From the NCBI RefSeq assembly GCF_900496995.4, contig NW_024470387.1:1-64000 (forward strand): DNA of 64,000 nt. The letters are read 5' to 3'. The position numbers and the translations under genes were made by a program. This DNA is from Aquila chrysaetos chrysaetos. Taxonomy: Eukaryota > Chordata > Aves > Accipitriformes > Accipitridae. The notes under the pieces are model-generated. The model worked only from the letters and a program-made list of their open reading frames with translations, searched no databases and was not told where the DNA came from. Below are positions 1-9,463 of this stretch, in pieces. Every line of letters begins with the position of its first letter. Positions within the stretch are counted from its first letter, which is position 1.

Positions 1-470
1 AACCTCACTCACATGGGTTAAAGCCTTACCGATGGCTCTATTAAGAATCAGAGTATAGCCAGAAGAGAAAGAAAATTTAAGTCATTATGCAATGTTATAT
101 GAAAGACCGTATCAAGAGTCCTATGTTCTGAGTACCTTGAGTGCCTTTGGAGATATGTTTTTAAAAGGTGTTACGATTTCTTTAAGCAATTCTTTTCAAG
201 AACTTCGTCAGTATGTCTCCGCAGCTGGACCCTTAGAATTGGACGTAGCAGCGCATCCCTTCCGACCCGGAGACTGAATATATATAAAATCGCTGAGAAG
301 CGGCAAGGACCATATCGAGTCATTTTAACAACACTTACAGCAGTAAAGGTCTGGGAGAAGAACCTTGGCTTCATTATTCAAGAATAAAGAAAGCACCAAC
401 AGGAAATTGGAAGTCTAAAGAAACTGGCCCTTTGAAACTGAAAACCTCTAAGTAAGTTTCACCTTATCTA
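1..470 (+). pseudogene. ERV integrase C-terminal remnant
   Basis: This is the 3' end of a retroviral pol gene, cut by the window edge. Spread over two or three frames, the reading shows a stretch like the end of an integrase catalytic domain, an ML-YERPY segment at 92-120, an AAHPFRPGD segment near 250-277, and a GPYRVI-type stretch near 309-330 that matches the GPY/F module of gammaretroviral-like integrases. Stop codons and frame changes break the frame (for example TGA at 275), so no enzyme can be made. The orientation and the env-like sequence that follows fit a plus-strand provirus whose 5' part lies outside the window. Family assignment is by motif only. Confidence 0.7.
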
Positions 471-479
471 TTTGGGAAA

Positions 480-1660
480 ACAATTGTGTAAAGTTTATAA
501 TATTGGGGTTGCTATTAGGAGTATTGCCAAGGGCAGTAATCTTTTTGTGTGTTACAGGGTTTAAGTATTTTTTTCGAGGGGTTCTAAACGTAAGGTAAAC
601 AAAATGAAACAATTATTGTCTGAGCTATTAATCTTGATATTCACCGTTCTTGTAATTTTGATTAAAAAAAATAAAATCTAGTTTTGTAATTGATTCAAAG
701 TTTTGTAAAGACACAAAATTTAACCTCGATAACAGCCTGCCTTCCGATTCCAAAGTCAGATGAAAATCTAGTTCCGTGGAGAATACTGACATTGAATTTA
801 ACCAAAACTTGAGAAAAGACGTAGAACGATGAGAATCATTTTAGCAAATTAAACTGGATGGATTTAAAAGGCAATTATTTTTTTAAATTTGAAAGAAGGA
901 ATTATAGCATTTTGAATAATAACATTACCAAACCATCCACCTCACGGACAAAAGAATTAATTTATCGCCCTCAGGGAGAAACTTGTACAAACACCCCTTG
1001 GGGCTGTCAGTTGCCAAAACCGTAGAGACAAGTGCAAAAAGGAGCTTGGGATCCTATTTAAAATCTAAAACGATGTTTAGAATTTACTGGAGTTCCAGGA
1101 TCCTCGTTAGATCCACCCAGAGTCAGGACCATCTATGGAAATTTAGATCGGTTTAGACAAACGGAGAAAAATCACACATCCTGAACAGAACGGTATGAAA
1201 GTTTATACTTGCAACTCCTCTGACCCCCAAATCCAAAGACTTTCTCTAGTAGCTAAAGCTCTAAGATGGGGGATGTATTTGTAGAAAGTATAATAACATT
1301 TTAAATGATCCTGGGTCCCCTCTTAATGATGGAAAAAAATTAGCTTGGAATTGACTGTATTAAAGGACAGGTGAAAAGTTTAGGGTTAACTGTTTGGGTG
1401 AATAGTGATGATACATGATCCACTCACCTTTTCACGAAGGACAAAAGCAAATAATGGACTTCAGACTTAATAACTCTATCCTCTCTCTGGAAGAAATCTC
1501 CCTTGTGGCCTCGATGGTGGACCTGGGTAAATCGAAAAGAAGATACCTGGCAATTGCCAAGTCTTAGAACGAAAATAAGATGGGTATTAAAATCTGTATT
1601 TTTACCCCAGTTAACAACTCTTCAAAATAAGATGACTCTCGACACCTTTCATTCCATAAA
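480..1660 (+). pseudogene. Probable decayed ERV env region
   Basis: AT-rich sequence directly downstream of the integrase tail, in the position of env. It has no long ORF. Short in-frame pieces such as KVYTCNSSD near 1,198-1,224 look like envelope surface-subunit text, but stops are frequent. No LTR end, polypurine tract or target-site duplication could be found between 1,600 and 1,690, where the composition switches abruptly to a GC-rich CpG island. The call rests on position and composition more than on motifs. Confidence 0.4.
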
Positions 1661-1689
1661 CGAAGCGCCTGCTTCTTAACTTCCCATGG

Positions 1690-3300
1690 GTGTTCAGGAG
1701 TTTGATTGCGGCTTTCGGTCCCACAGCTGCGGGCCGGGGCTGGAGGAGCCCCAGGTGCGGGCAGTGAGGCTGATGGCGACGGCCCCTCCCTGGAAAGGGG
1801 GGGGCTGCCGGGGGAGGGGCCGCGGCGGGGCCGGTGCGAGCCCAGGCAGGAGCAGAGCAGTGGCCGGGCTGCGGCTGGCCCTCGGGAGAAGGTGAGCGGG
1901 GCCGGGCGCCCCTCGGACCGCGAACGTCCCAGGCGGGGGTGGCCCGGGGGAGGTGGGGGCCGCCCGTGCCGAGGCCGGGGGGGGGGGGGGCTGGGGGCTC
2001 ACAGGGGGGCTGGGAGCACGTCGGCCGAGGGGGGGGGCGCGGGCCCCGTGGCGGGGCTGCGCAATCGCCCGGCGGGGTCCCGGGGAAAAACCCCGAGGAG
2101 GACGGCGGGGTCCGTGTCGGACGCACGGAGCGGCAGCGGGGTGTGGCGCGCCTATCGGTGCGGGGGGGGGCCGCGCCTGGGCGTAGCGGCGGCGGGGCTG
2201 TGCGCTGCCCCGATCCGCACCGGGCGGGGGGCCGCTCCGTGCCTGGAGCGGCGCGGGCGCTGCCCGAGCCGCAGCCGGGCGGGGGGGGGCCGCGCCGTGG
2301 CGGAGCGGCGGCGGCGGGCGCTGCCCCGAGCCGCAGCCGGGCGGGTGGTCGCGCCGTGGCGTGAGCGCGGCGGCGGGCGCTGCCCCTACCGCGCCGTTCG
2401 TGTGGGGCCGCGCCGTGCCGGAGCGGAGGGCGGCGGCGGCGGGCGTCTGCCCCGAGCCCCGCAGCCGGCGGGGGGGCCGCGCCGTGCGGGGGGCCGCGCC
2501 TGCCGGAGCGCGCGCGCCGGAGCGCCGGAGCTGCACGGAGCGCGCTGGGGGCTCGGCGGGGACTGCGGCTGCGCCGGCGTGGGGGTGGGCGGAAACGGAA
2601 GCGGCGTCCCCGCGGGGTCAGGCAGCAGGGCGGGCTGCCTCCCGGGGCATGCCGGGAGCTGTAGTTTTCGCGGACTCGGCGGCCGGGCAGCAGCGTGGCT
2701 CTCGGGCGCGGCGTAGTCCTCGCTGCCGCCGCCGCGGCCCCCGGAGTCCGACCGGCTCAGACTCAGGAGCGTCGCCGGTTTCGCGTGGTTTTCCGCGGGC
2801 TTCCCGCTGCGCCCGCTCCCCGACCAGCCGTGTGGACGCGCCTCCCTGCGCGGTACTGCAGCCCGGCGTTCGCGCGCCGGCTCCGGCCCCTCCGGCGCAC
2901 GCGTGGTCCCCGGGAGCCGCGTGGCGGTGCGCAGGGCGCGGGTCTCGGCGGCAGCGGGCGAGCGCCGGGACCGCGGGTGAGGTGAGCGATCCCCTCCGGC
3001 GGGGGCGAGGGTGGGGGCGGGGGCGGGGGGTGCCTCCTGCCCGCTGGCCGCCCGGGGCTGCCGGGCCGGGAAGCTGCGAAGCGGCCACCGCGGCAGGCTC
3101 CCGGTCCGCCGGAGGCGAGCCGGGCCAGGGCAGCGCCGGGGAGTTCCCCGAGAGCCGCCGGTAGAAGGGAAGAGGGGACGGAGGCGCGCACCCCCCAGGC
3201 GCGGCCAGCGGGCGCCTCCCCGAGTCGCCAGAGCTCCCCCGGCCCCGCTCGGCCCGTGCGGCTGCCCCCAGCTCCAGCCCCTCCCCTGAAGCCTGTGCTG
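1690..3300. promoter_or_regulatory. CpG island
   Basis: About 1.6 kb of very GC-rich, CpG-dense DNA with long G runs and many GC boxes, bounded by AT-rich ERV sequence on the left. It has the character of an unmethylated promoter island. Many long ORFs occur on both strands because stop codons are rare at this GC content; none has a recognisable domain, so I annotate no protein here. A ZNF143-type element sits at 2,646-2,665. Possible donor-like GGTGAG sequences occur near 2,970-2,985. Which gene it serves is not visible. Confidence 0.6.
2646..2665 (-). promoter_or_regulatory. ZNF143/SBS-type promoter motif
   Basis: The plus strand reads GGCATGCCGGGAGCTGTAGT; its complement is the ACTACA...CCC..GCATGC form of the Staf/ZNF143 (SBS) element found in many CpG-island promoters close to the transcription start. 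It supports a real promoter in this island. No binding data; motif match only. Confidence 0.5.
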
Positions 3301-3921
3301 TGGCCGCAGGCAGCCCCCGAGCCCTGTCGTGAGGGCAGCAAGCCGGCCCTGCGGTGTTCTCGAGTCTCCCTCAACGTGGGTGCCGCTAGCAGCGGCGCGG
3401 GGAACGAGCGGCGTCTGCGGAAGCCCCTGCGGAAGGAGGGGGCTCCGGCCAGGGTCGAGCTGCGGTAATAACGGTCACTGCTGCCTCTTTCCCTCTCCCA
3501 GAGGCCACGCTGTGGGTGCGGTTGTCCGTTCGTCCCCCGGGGATGCCGTTGAAAGCAGCAGCCTCAGGCTTGCGTGGGCTGTCTCTGCCTGGCCTCCCTC
3601 TCCTCGCGGCGCGGGAGCGCAGAGGGACAGGCGGAGCGCTTACTGGCTGTGGGCAGGAGCTGGTGAAGCTGGAGAGGCCACAGAAGGGTAAAGAAGAAGA
3701 AACGGAAGGCCGACTGGCCGGCAGCTGCCTCCCGCTGCAGGCAAGAGAGAGCCTGCCTCTCCGGGTGTGGAAGGATCCCTCCTCGTAGTCCACAGCAGGT
3801 CAGACCGCCAGGGTCCGTATGCATGACCGGCAGCGGGGTACGGCCACGTAGCGAGCGAGCGAGGCTACGTGTCTAGGAGGCCTCATCTCGTAAGAGCCGT
3901 GAGACACTCGCGTGTTCCGTT

Positions 3922-4033
3922 ATGTGGAGGACAGCCAAGCGACTGGAGTTACAGAAGAGGAAGGGAGGAGAGAAGGAGAAAGAAGCGTCTGAGCTGGCAA
4001 GGTCTCCTGGCAGCTCCAAGAGCGAGAGCTGTG
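3922..4033 (+). CDS. Possible first coding exon, unidentified
   Basis: An ATG at 3,922 opens a 37-codon, Lys/Glu-rich reading (begins MWRTAKRLELQKRKGG) that ends at a consensus splice donor, GTG|GTGAGTCC, at 4,033/4,034. It lies downstream of the CpG island and just upstream of a long polypyrimidine tract that would then be intronic. I do not recognise the protein. The charged, low-complexity sequence gives no domain, no acceptor partner can be located, and the frame simply continues into the polypyrimidine tract if unspliced. It could equally be a chance reading. Confidence 0.2.
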
Positions 4034-4059
4034 GTGAGTCCTGGGCCCTCGGGGCCCTG

Positions 4060-5540
4060 TCGCTCCTCTTGTGCGTCCCGGTCCCTCCCTCCCCCTCTCC
4101 TGGCCCCCTTGCTTTCCCATGCTGCTGTGACGTTTGGGGGTTGGTTTGGTTTGGGGTTTTTTTTTGGTGTGTTTTTTTTTTTTTTTTTTTTTTGCTTCCC
4201 TGTACCTCTCCTCTTCTGGCTATTCTCTTGTCCTGCTCCCTCTTCCTCTCCCCCTTTCTCTCTCTCGTTCAACTGCCCCCCTTCCTTTTTCTCTCTGCGT
4301 TCTTGTCCTGCTCCCTCTCCCTCTTCCCCCCCCCCCCCCCCCCCCCCCCCCATCTTTGTCCTGCAGCCAGTCCCTGTTTTTTCCTTTTCGGTCTCCTTGT
4401 CCTGATCTGCATCCGCCTCTTTCCCCGCCTCCCAATTTCTCTGGCCCGTTCCCTGGTGTTCTTTTCCTCTCTGCGCCTGTACGTGCCGCTCTGTGTCCCT
4501 GCCTTCCTATCTCTCGTCTTCCTACTTTCTCTTTCTCTCTCTATCCCTTTGTCTTGCTCGCTGTTGCTGTTTATTTTTTGTCATTCTGGATCTCACTGTC
4601 CCCGTCCTCCTTCCTGTTCATCTCTTGCTCTCTCTGACCCTTTGTGCTGCTTCCTGCCCCTTTTTTATTCACCCTCCCTCTCTCTGCAGGGCTCCTGATA
4701 CTTCTCTTTCTAAATTCCCCAACCCCCTGTGCTTCTCGCGGTCTCTGGCTCTCTCTCTGGGGCGCGCGCTCTCGTTGTCATTGTTCTTGTCTGTCGCTCT
4801 GTCTTGCTTCCTGTCCCGTCGTTTCTCGCTGTATCCCTTTGTCCCGCTCCCTGCTTGTATTCGTATTCCTCTCTGTCCTGAGGACCGTCCCAGTTTTTTA
4901 TCTGCGTGCTGGCGCTGTCCTGATTTGTCCTTCTCTGCCATGTTCCCTGTCCCTCTTTCTGTCTCTTTTCCTCTGTCCCTGCTGCTTATTTCTCCATCTC
5001 TGTCCAGACCCCTGTCCCTTCCCCCCCATCCCGCCCTGCTGTCCCTCTGTCTTGCTTTCTTTTGCTACTTTTTCTGTCTGTCTTTCTCTGCCCCGTTCCC
5101 TCTCCAGTCTTTTCTAACTGTGTCCCCCTGTCCAGCTAGCTGTCTCTTCTTTCTTTTTTCTGTTCCTCAGTACTTTTTTCTTTTCCCGTATCTCTCTCCC
5201 ACTGCCCATCGCAGTTGGTTTTTTCCCCTCTGATGCTGGCCTGCTCTTTGTCCCTTTTGTCTCTCTCTGTCCTTCCGTCGTGCTCCCTGTGTCTATTTAA
5301 TCCCTTCATCTCTGTCCTGCAGCCCGTCGCGATTTTTTTTTTTCTCTTCCGTCCCTTTGTCCTGCTCCCCGTCCTTGTCTCTCTTTCCCTTGGTTCTGCC
5401 TCCCGTCTTTTTTTCCTTTCTTTCTCCATCTCTCTGTCCTGCTCCCTATCCCTCGCGCGCGCTCTCTGTTTCTGCGTCCTTCTCCTTGCCTTTCCCCACG
5501 TTCTCTGTCTTGTTCCCTCTTTGGTTTTCTTGTTTTCCGG
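4060..5540 (+). repeat. 1.5-kb polypyrimidine tract / degenerate CT minisatellite
   Basis: The plus strand is overwhelmingly C and T for almost 1.5 kb, built from degenerate units like CTCTGTCCTGCTCCCTGTCC at irregular spacing, with an almost uninterrupted T run (4,172-4,192) and a C run of about 24 (4,326-4,350). Long Ser/Leu/Cys/Phe-rich ORFs across it are by-products of composition. Such asymmetric polypyrimidine/polypurine tracts can adopt triplex (H-DNA) structures. Confidence 0.85.
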
Positions 5541-5847
5541 GTGGCTGGGCCCGGCTACCCGCGGGGGTGCTTCGGCTCGGGGGTTTGGGGTGGGGGCCTG
5601 GCCGTGCCGGCGATGGCGGGGAAATAAAGCCTGAAAGGGCAATCGCGAAGCGACGCCCTGCCTGTGCTGGGGCTGCCCCGCAGAGGCGTGGGGCCGGGCC
5701 CTCCGCAGGTCGCGGGCACTCCCCAAAACTGCGCGTGGGGCCCCGGGGGTGCGGGGCTGTGGGGTGGCTACGCTCGGCGTCGCCCGTGGGCGCTGCAGGG
5801 TCAGAAATGGAGAACAAGTTTTCTGTTCCCGGGGCTTGACGACAGGC
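5541..5847. other. GC-rich spacer, no gene seen
   Basis: GC-rich DNA between the polypyrimidine tract and the inverted repeat arm. No ORF with recognisable content, RNA gene or mobile-element end was seen. Confidence 0.5.
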
Positions 5848-6776
5848 TCGCGCGGCTGATTTTGGGGCTCGGAAACAGACCGAGCTGCGCGGCTTTGGGC
5901 CCAGAAACAGAGGTCCGGCCCTGCGTTTTTGGGCCTTGAGAACAGGCTCGGCAGCCGGGGTTTTTGGCTCCCAAAGGGGCCCCGAGTCCGCTGGCGTGGG
6001 GGCCAAAAGCGGAAGCCGGCGTGGCTGGTTTGGCAGGCGGGTGGGAGGGTGTTGGGGGCTGCGGGGGGAAGCAGGGGGTGGGCAGGGTGCGTGGACCCTC
6101 CCCGGAGATGGGGGTCTGGTGGCGTCGGACGCCGAAGTTCGGGAGGCCGGCGCGCAGCAGGCCGCACTCAACTTCTGCGATGGTCTGTGGGGGGAAAGGC
6201 GCTTTTCAGACCCCACGTGCCCTCTTTGAGTCCAGCTCTTCTTTCTGCGCTGCTCAGAATAGTTGTTCAGTAATTAATCGCCCGAACTAACGACTATTTA
6301 TACGGCGTGTAACTCTGATGTTTAATCCCAATGCTCCAGTTTTGACAGCAGTTGATATACAACCTTGTGGAAAGGCCAGACCGTTGCACGTAGCTGGAGC
6401 TTGTAAGGAGAAGCAGCTGAAATCAGCCGGAGCTTCAGCGCGGAGCTGGGGCTTCAGCGAGCCAGAACTGTAGCAAGCGGGAGCTGGAACGAGGCGGGGT
6501 GTCCGCTGTCTGGAGCGTGCATTAGCCAGAGGCGAAAGTACCTGCGGCTGTAACGAGCAGGAGCCGTGATTAGCTGGAGCGTCCGTCGGCCGGACCGCGC
6601 TCCCAGCACGGCCGAAGGGCGGCCGGGCGCAGGCAGGGCTGTCCGCAGCAAGCAGCTCCGAGCAGCAGGGAGGCGAGCCGTCCTTCTGCCGGCGGGGAGC
6701 CCGGCCTCTTCCCTCGGGGATGCAATCCACGCCACGCTCCTCTCTCTGCGTGGAGGGTCTCGCCCGGTCCGTTCCC
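5848..6776 (+). repeat. Inverted repeat arm 1 (~930 bp)
   Basis: This segment reappears in reverse complement at 21,638-22,562 with high identity; the match stops sharply at both ends. Inside lies a degenerate 20-31-bp tandem repeat built around AGCTGGAGC (about 6,395-6,590) and CpG-rich flanks. No domain-bearing ORF is present. The other arm abuts the truncated LTR at the left edge of the tandem duplication, suggesting that an inverted-duplication event and the LTR break are linked. Confidence 0.85.
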
Positions 6777-7900
6777 CCCATTGTGCGGCCCTTGGGCTTC
6801 CACCTCCGCCACCTGCCTTCCCTCCCTGCTCCCCGGAACCGGCTCCCTGCGCCCCGCCATTCTCCCCGGGCCGCCTGCCTGCCCCTCGCTCCCATCCGCC
6901 CCATTCCAATGCCTCCTGCCCCACCCCAACACCTCCTGCCGCCATCTTGTGACAACAGGCAGCGGCACCGCCATGGCCAAGGTGGCGCAGGCTGGGCTGA
7001 GCCCCACCGCCCAGTGCAGGCTCCCTGGGGCTGCCCGAGGCGCTGCAGCCTGGCAGGATGGGGCTGAGGCTGCGGCAGGGTGGTGGCCGGCGGCCATCGG
7101 GGCCTCTTCGTGCCTGATGCAACTGGCTGTTGGTGTTGCTAGTGCTGGAGCCTTCCCAGCTCCCTCCTCTTCCTCCTCCTCCTCCCGCCGGCCCGTGGCA
7201 CCTGCCCAGCTGCCGGCCAGGTGCAGCTTGGCCCCTCCCCGGGGTCAGGTGCCAGCATGCAGAGCCCCAGGATGCGGCTGCTGGTGCTGGCATCTCCCTG
7301 GGGCACGGGGTGTGCCAGGATGGGGCTCCCCAGGAGCCTGGATGGGCAGCAGCGAGGGGCGGGCTGGGCAAGGACCTGCACAGCCAGGATAGATGGACAC
7401 CTGGCACCCACCTGCCCATGGCAAATGGGACACCCCCAGGATCCACAGAGGCAGGTCAGACGGACACCCTGGACAGACAGACAGCCAGGACCCTGATACC
7501 CAGGACAGACAGATACCTGGCACCCACCTGCCCAGGACAGACAGACACCCCCAGGACCCACAGAGGCCGGTCATACGGACACCCAGGACAGACGGACAGC
7601 TGTGCCTCAGAGCCAGCAGGGGTGGGGCCTGGCCCACGGGGGAGCCCTGGCCATGTGGGGCCAGGGGGGCGGAACCCTGGGGGCATGCCCCACCCCTCCC
7701 ACTGCCTATTTGCATAGGGGGCAGAGGCAGCACAGTTGAGGGTCTATTTACATAGGGGGTGGGGACAAATCTGCATTTGGCGCGGGACAGCACTGTGCTG
7801 GGACCCACCGCCTGGCCCTGGCTATCATCTTCCCCCTACACTAACCCCCCCCCGCCCCACCAGTCCCCCTGGAGCCTTCCTCCCCCACGCCAACACCACA
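6777..7900. other. GC-rich non-coding region with short minisatellite
   Basis: GC-rich sequence between the inverted repeat and the H2A.Z 3' region. An ATG in good context at 6,973 opens a 140-codon frame without recognisable content, which I do not call as a gene. At 7,390-7,590 an irregular minisatellite of GGACAGACAGACACC/CCCAGGACCCACAGAGG units is present. At 7,706-7,765 an imperfect direct repeat CTATTTGCATAGGGGG / CTATTTACATAGGGGG occurs, the first copy holding an octamer-like ATTTGCAT. Confidence 0.5.
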
Positions 7901-8226
7901 GGAGAGGCGTGGTTTGGGGTTTGTTTTTTTTTTTTTTGTAAAAAATGGTTTATCCTTTACATTTTTGTATAAAACCCAGGGGAGCAGCCGAGCCCCTCGC
8001 CCCCCCCACCCCGACTGCTGCCGCCTGGCAAGATACAACTTTGTGTCAAACTTTAAATCTAAAGCCCATACCAATGTTTTCTCCTCTCTACAGTCAATTG
8101 TCTATGCTCCTCCTTTGAACTATGACTTAAAAAAAATTCCACATATCCCCAAGATTTCTTCTGTCCCAGGTACAGTACAATGACGGGAGGGAGGCGGCTG
8201 CTTTTTTTTTTTTTTTTTCCTCCTCT
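7901..8226 (-). other. Probable H2A.Z 3' untranslated region
   Basis: Sequence immediately downstream of the H2A.Z stop codon on the minus strand. It includes a purine stretch, a moderately AT-rich part and, read on the minus strand, GATAAA and GTATAAAA near 7,950-7,970 as weak polyadenylation candidates. No canonical AATAAA was found in this interval, so the 3' end is uncertain. Confidence 0.4.
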
Positions 8227-9463
8227 CTACACCATTTTTTGTTGTCCCTTCTTCCCAGTCAGAGACTTGTGGATGTGGGGGATGACACCTGCAGAGAGAA
8301 GAGGAGGATTCCCATCAGATACTTCCCAAAAAGCTCCAAGAAAATCTCGATTCCCAGCGGAGTTTTGTGATAACCCAGCACAAACCCTTCCTTCCAGTCG
8401 GATCTGGGGAAGCAGTGAGCCGCCAGTATTTATGCCAAATTTCCGTGTGTCTTCCTGTATTTTTTCCCCCCCTCTTCTCACTAAAATTCCCAGTTAGGGA
8501 CAGGAACGAGGGAAGGGGGCAGCAAGGACGATATCCACCTCCACCGGCAATGGTGGCTTTGATCAGGGAATCCAACTCTTCATCGCCATGGATCGCCAGC
8601 TGCAAGTGACGGGGAGTGATCCGCTTGACTTTGAGATCCTTCGAAGCATTCCCCGCCAGCTCCAGCACCTGCTGAGAAATCGGGAAGACACTCGGGATCC
8701 CGAGGGACGCAGGATTTTTTTTTTTTTTTAATTTATTTTATTTATATTTTGTTTTGGTTTGGTTTTTTTAAACGGAGGAAGGCAAAGCGTGGGGACCTAC
8801 CTCGGCAGTGAGGTACTCGAGGATGGCAGCGCTGTAGACAGCAGCGGTGGCACCCACTCGCCTGTGACTGGTGGTGCGAGTCTTCAGATGTCTGTGGATC
8901 CGGCCCACCGGGAACTGGGGTGGGAGCAATCAACACCTCCTTAACACCTATAGCCCCCCTATATGCCATAGGCCCCAAGCGACTCCCCACCCTGCATGTC
9001 TACGGCTTCCAGGAGCTCCTAGAATGACGTTAATGACATTAACGTGAGTTTTAACGAGAGCACAGCTGAGGGAGACACAAAGCCAGATCCTCCTCACACT
9101 TTTCCCCATGGGATTCCATCATAATTATTCAAATTAATCCTCACACCCTCTCTGTAGGAGACACGGATCCTGCCCAAGTCAGGACACAGCTGGGAGCAAA
9201 CAGCCCCTGCGGTTCTCGTCCCTCCATGATGACGACACAAATCATAAAACATTAAGTTTTTACCCAAAAAGAAAAATAAAAAAAGAGGGTCTGGGGCAAC
9301 CTGCCCACCAGGAAGTGGAGGTTTTACTCAGAAATTCATGTTTTATGATGAGATCGGGGAACCAGCGGGCGCCACTGTGCCTCACCTGCAGCCCGGCTCT
9401 CTGTGAGCACGACACCGCCTTCGCCTTGGCCTTCCCGCTGTCCTTCCCTGCCTTACCACCAGC
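8227..9463 (-). CDS. H2AZ2: Histone variant H2A.Z (H2A.Z.2-like), coding exons 2-5
   Basis: Four spliced exons on the minus strand give residues 2-128 of an H2A.Z protein, which replaces H2A in nucleosomes at promoters. Exon 2 is 9,463-9,386 ([18 protein letters not shown]...), exon 3 is 8,914-8,801 ([15 protein letters not shown]...), exon 4 is 8,668-8,539 ([16 protein letters not shown]...), and exon 5 is 8,288-8,227 (VIPHIHKSL... then TAG). All acceptors are AG and donors GT, phases join cleanly, and the length equals the family's 128 residues. KAKAKA and HLKTR favour H2A.Z.2 over H2A.Z.1. Six residues differ from the near-invariant vertebrate sequence as I remember it: Arg to Cys in the N-tail, Gly to Arg in SHGR, Arg to His in AIRGD, Ile to Thr in KSLIG, and Lys-Met-Val at the end instead of Lys-Thr-Ala. 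The initiator ATG should be on an upstream exon 1, which I could not find. It is a functional divergent gene or a decaying paralogue. Confidence 0.85.

Noticed and set aside
1611-3374. Many overlapping ORFs of 90-340 codons on both strands
   Set aside because: Open frames in almost all frames of a CpG island with Pro/Arg/Gly/Ala-only content and no domain; expected from GC composition.
4493-5233. Ser/Leu/Phe/Cys-rich ORFs of up to 258 codons that resemble membrane proteins
   Set aside because: Direct translation of the polypyrimidine repeat; hydrophobicity is a composition effect.
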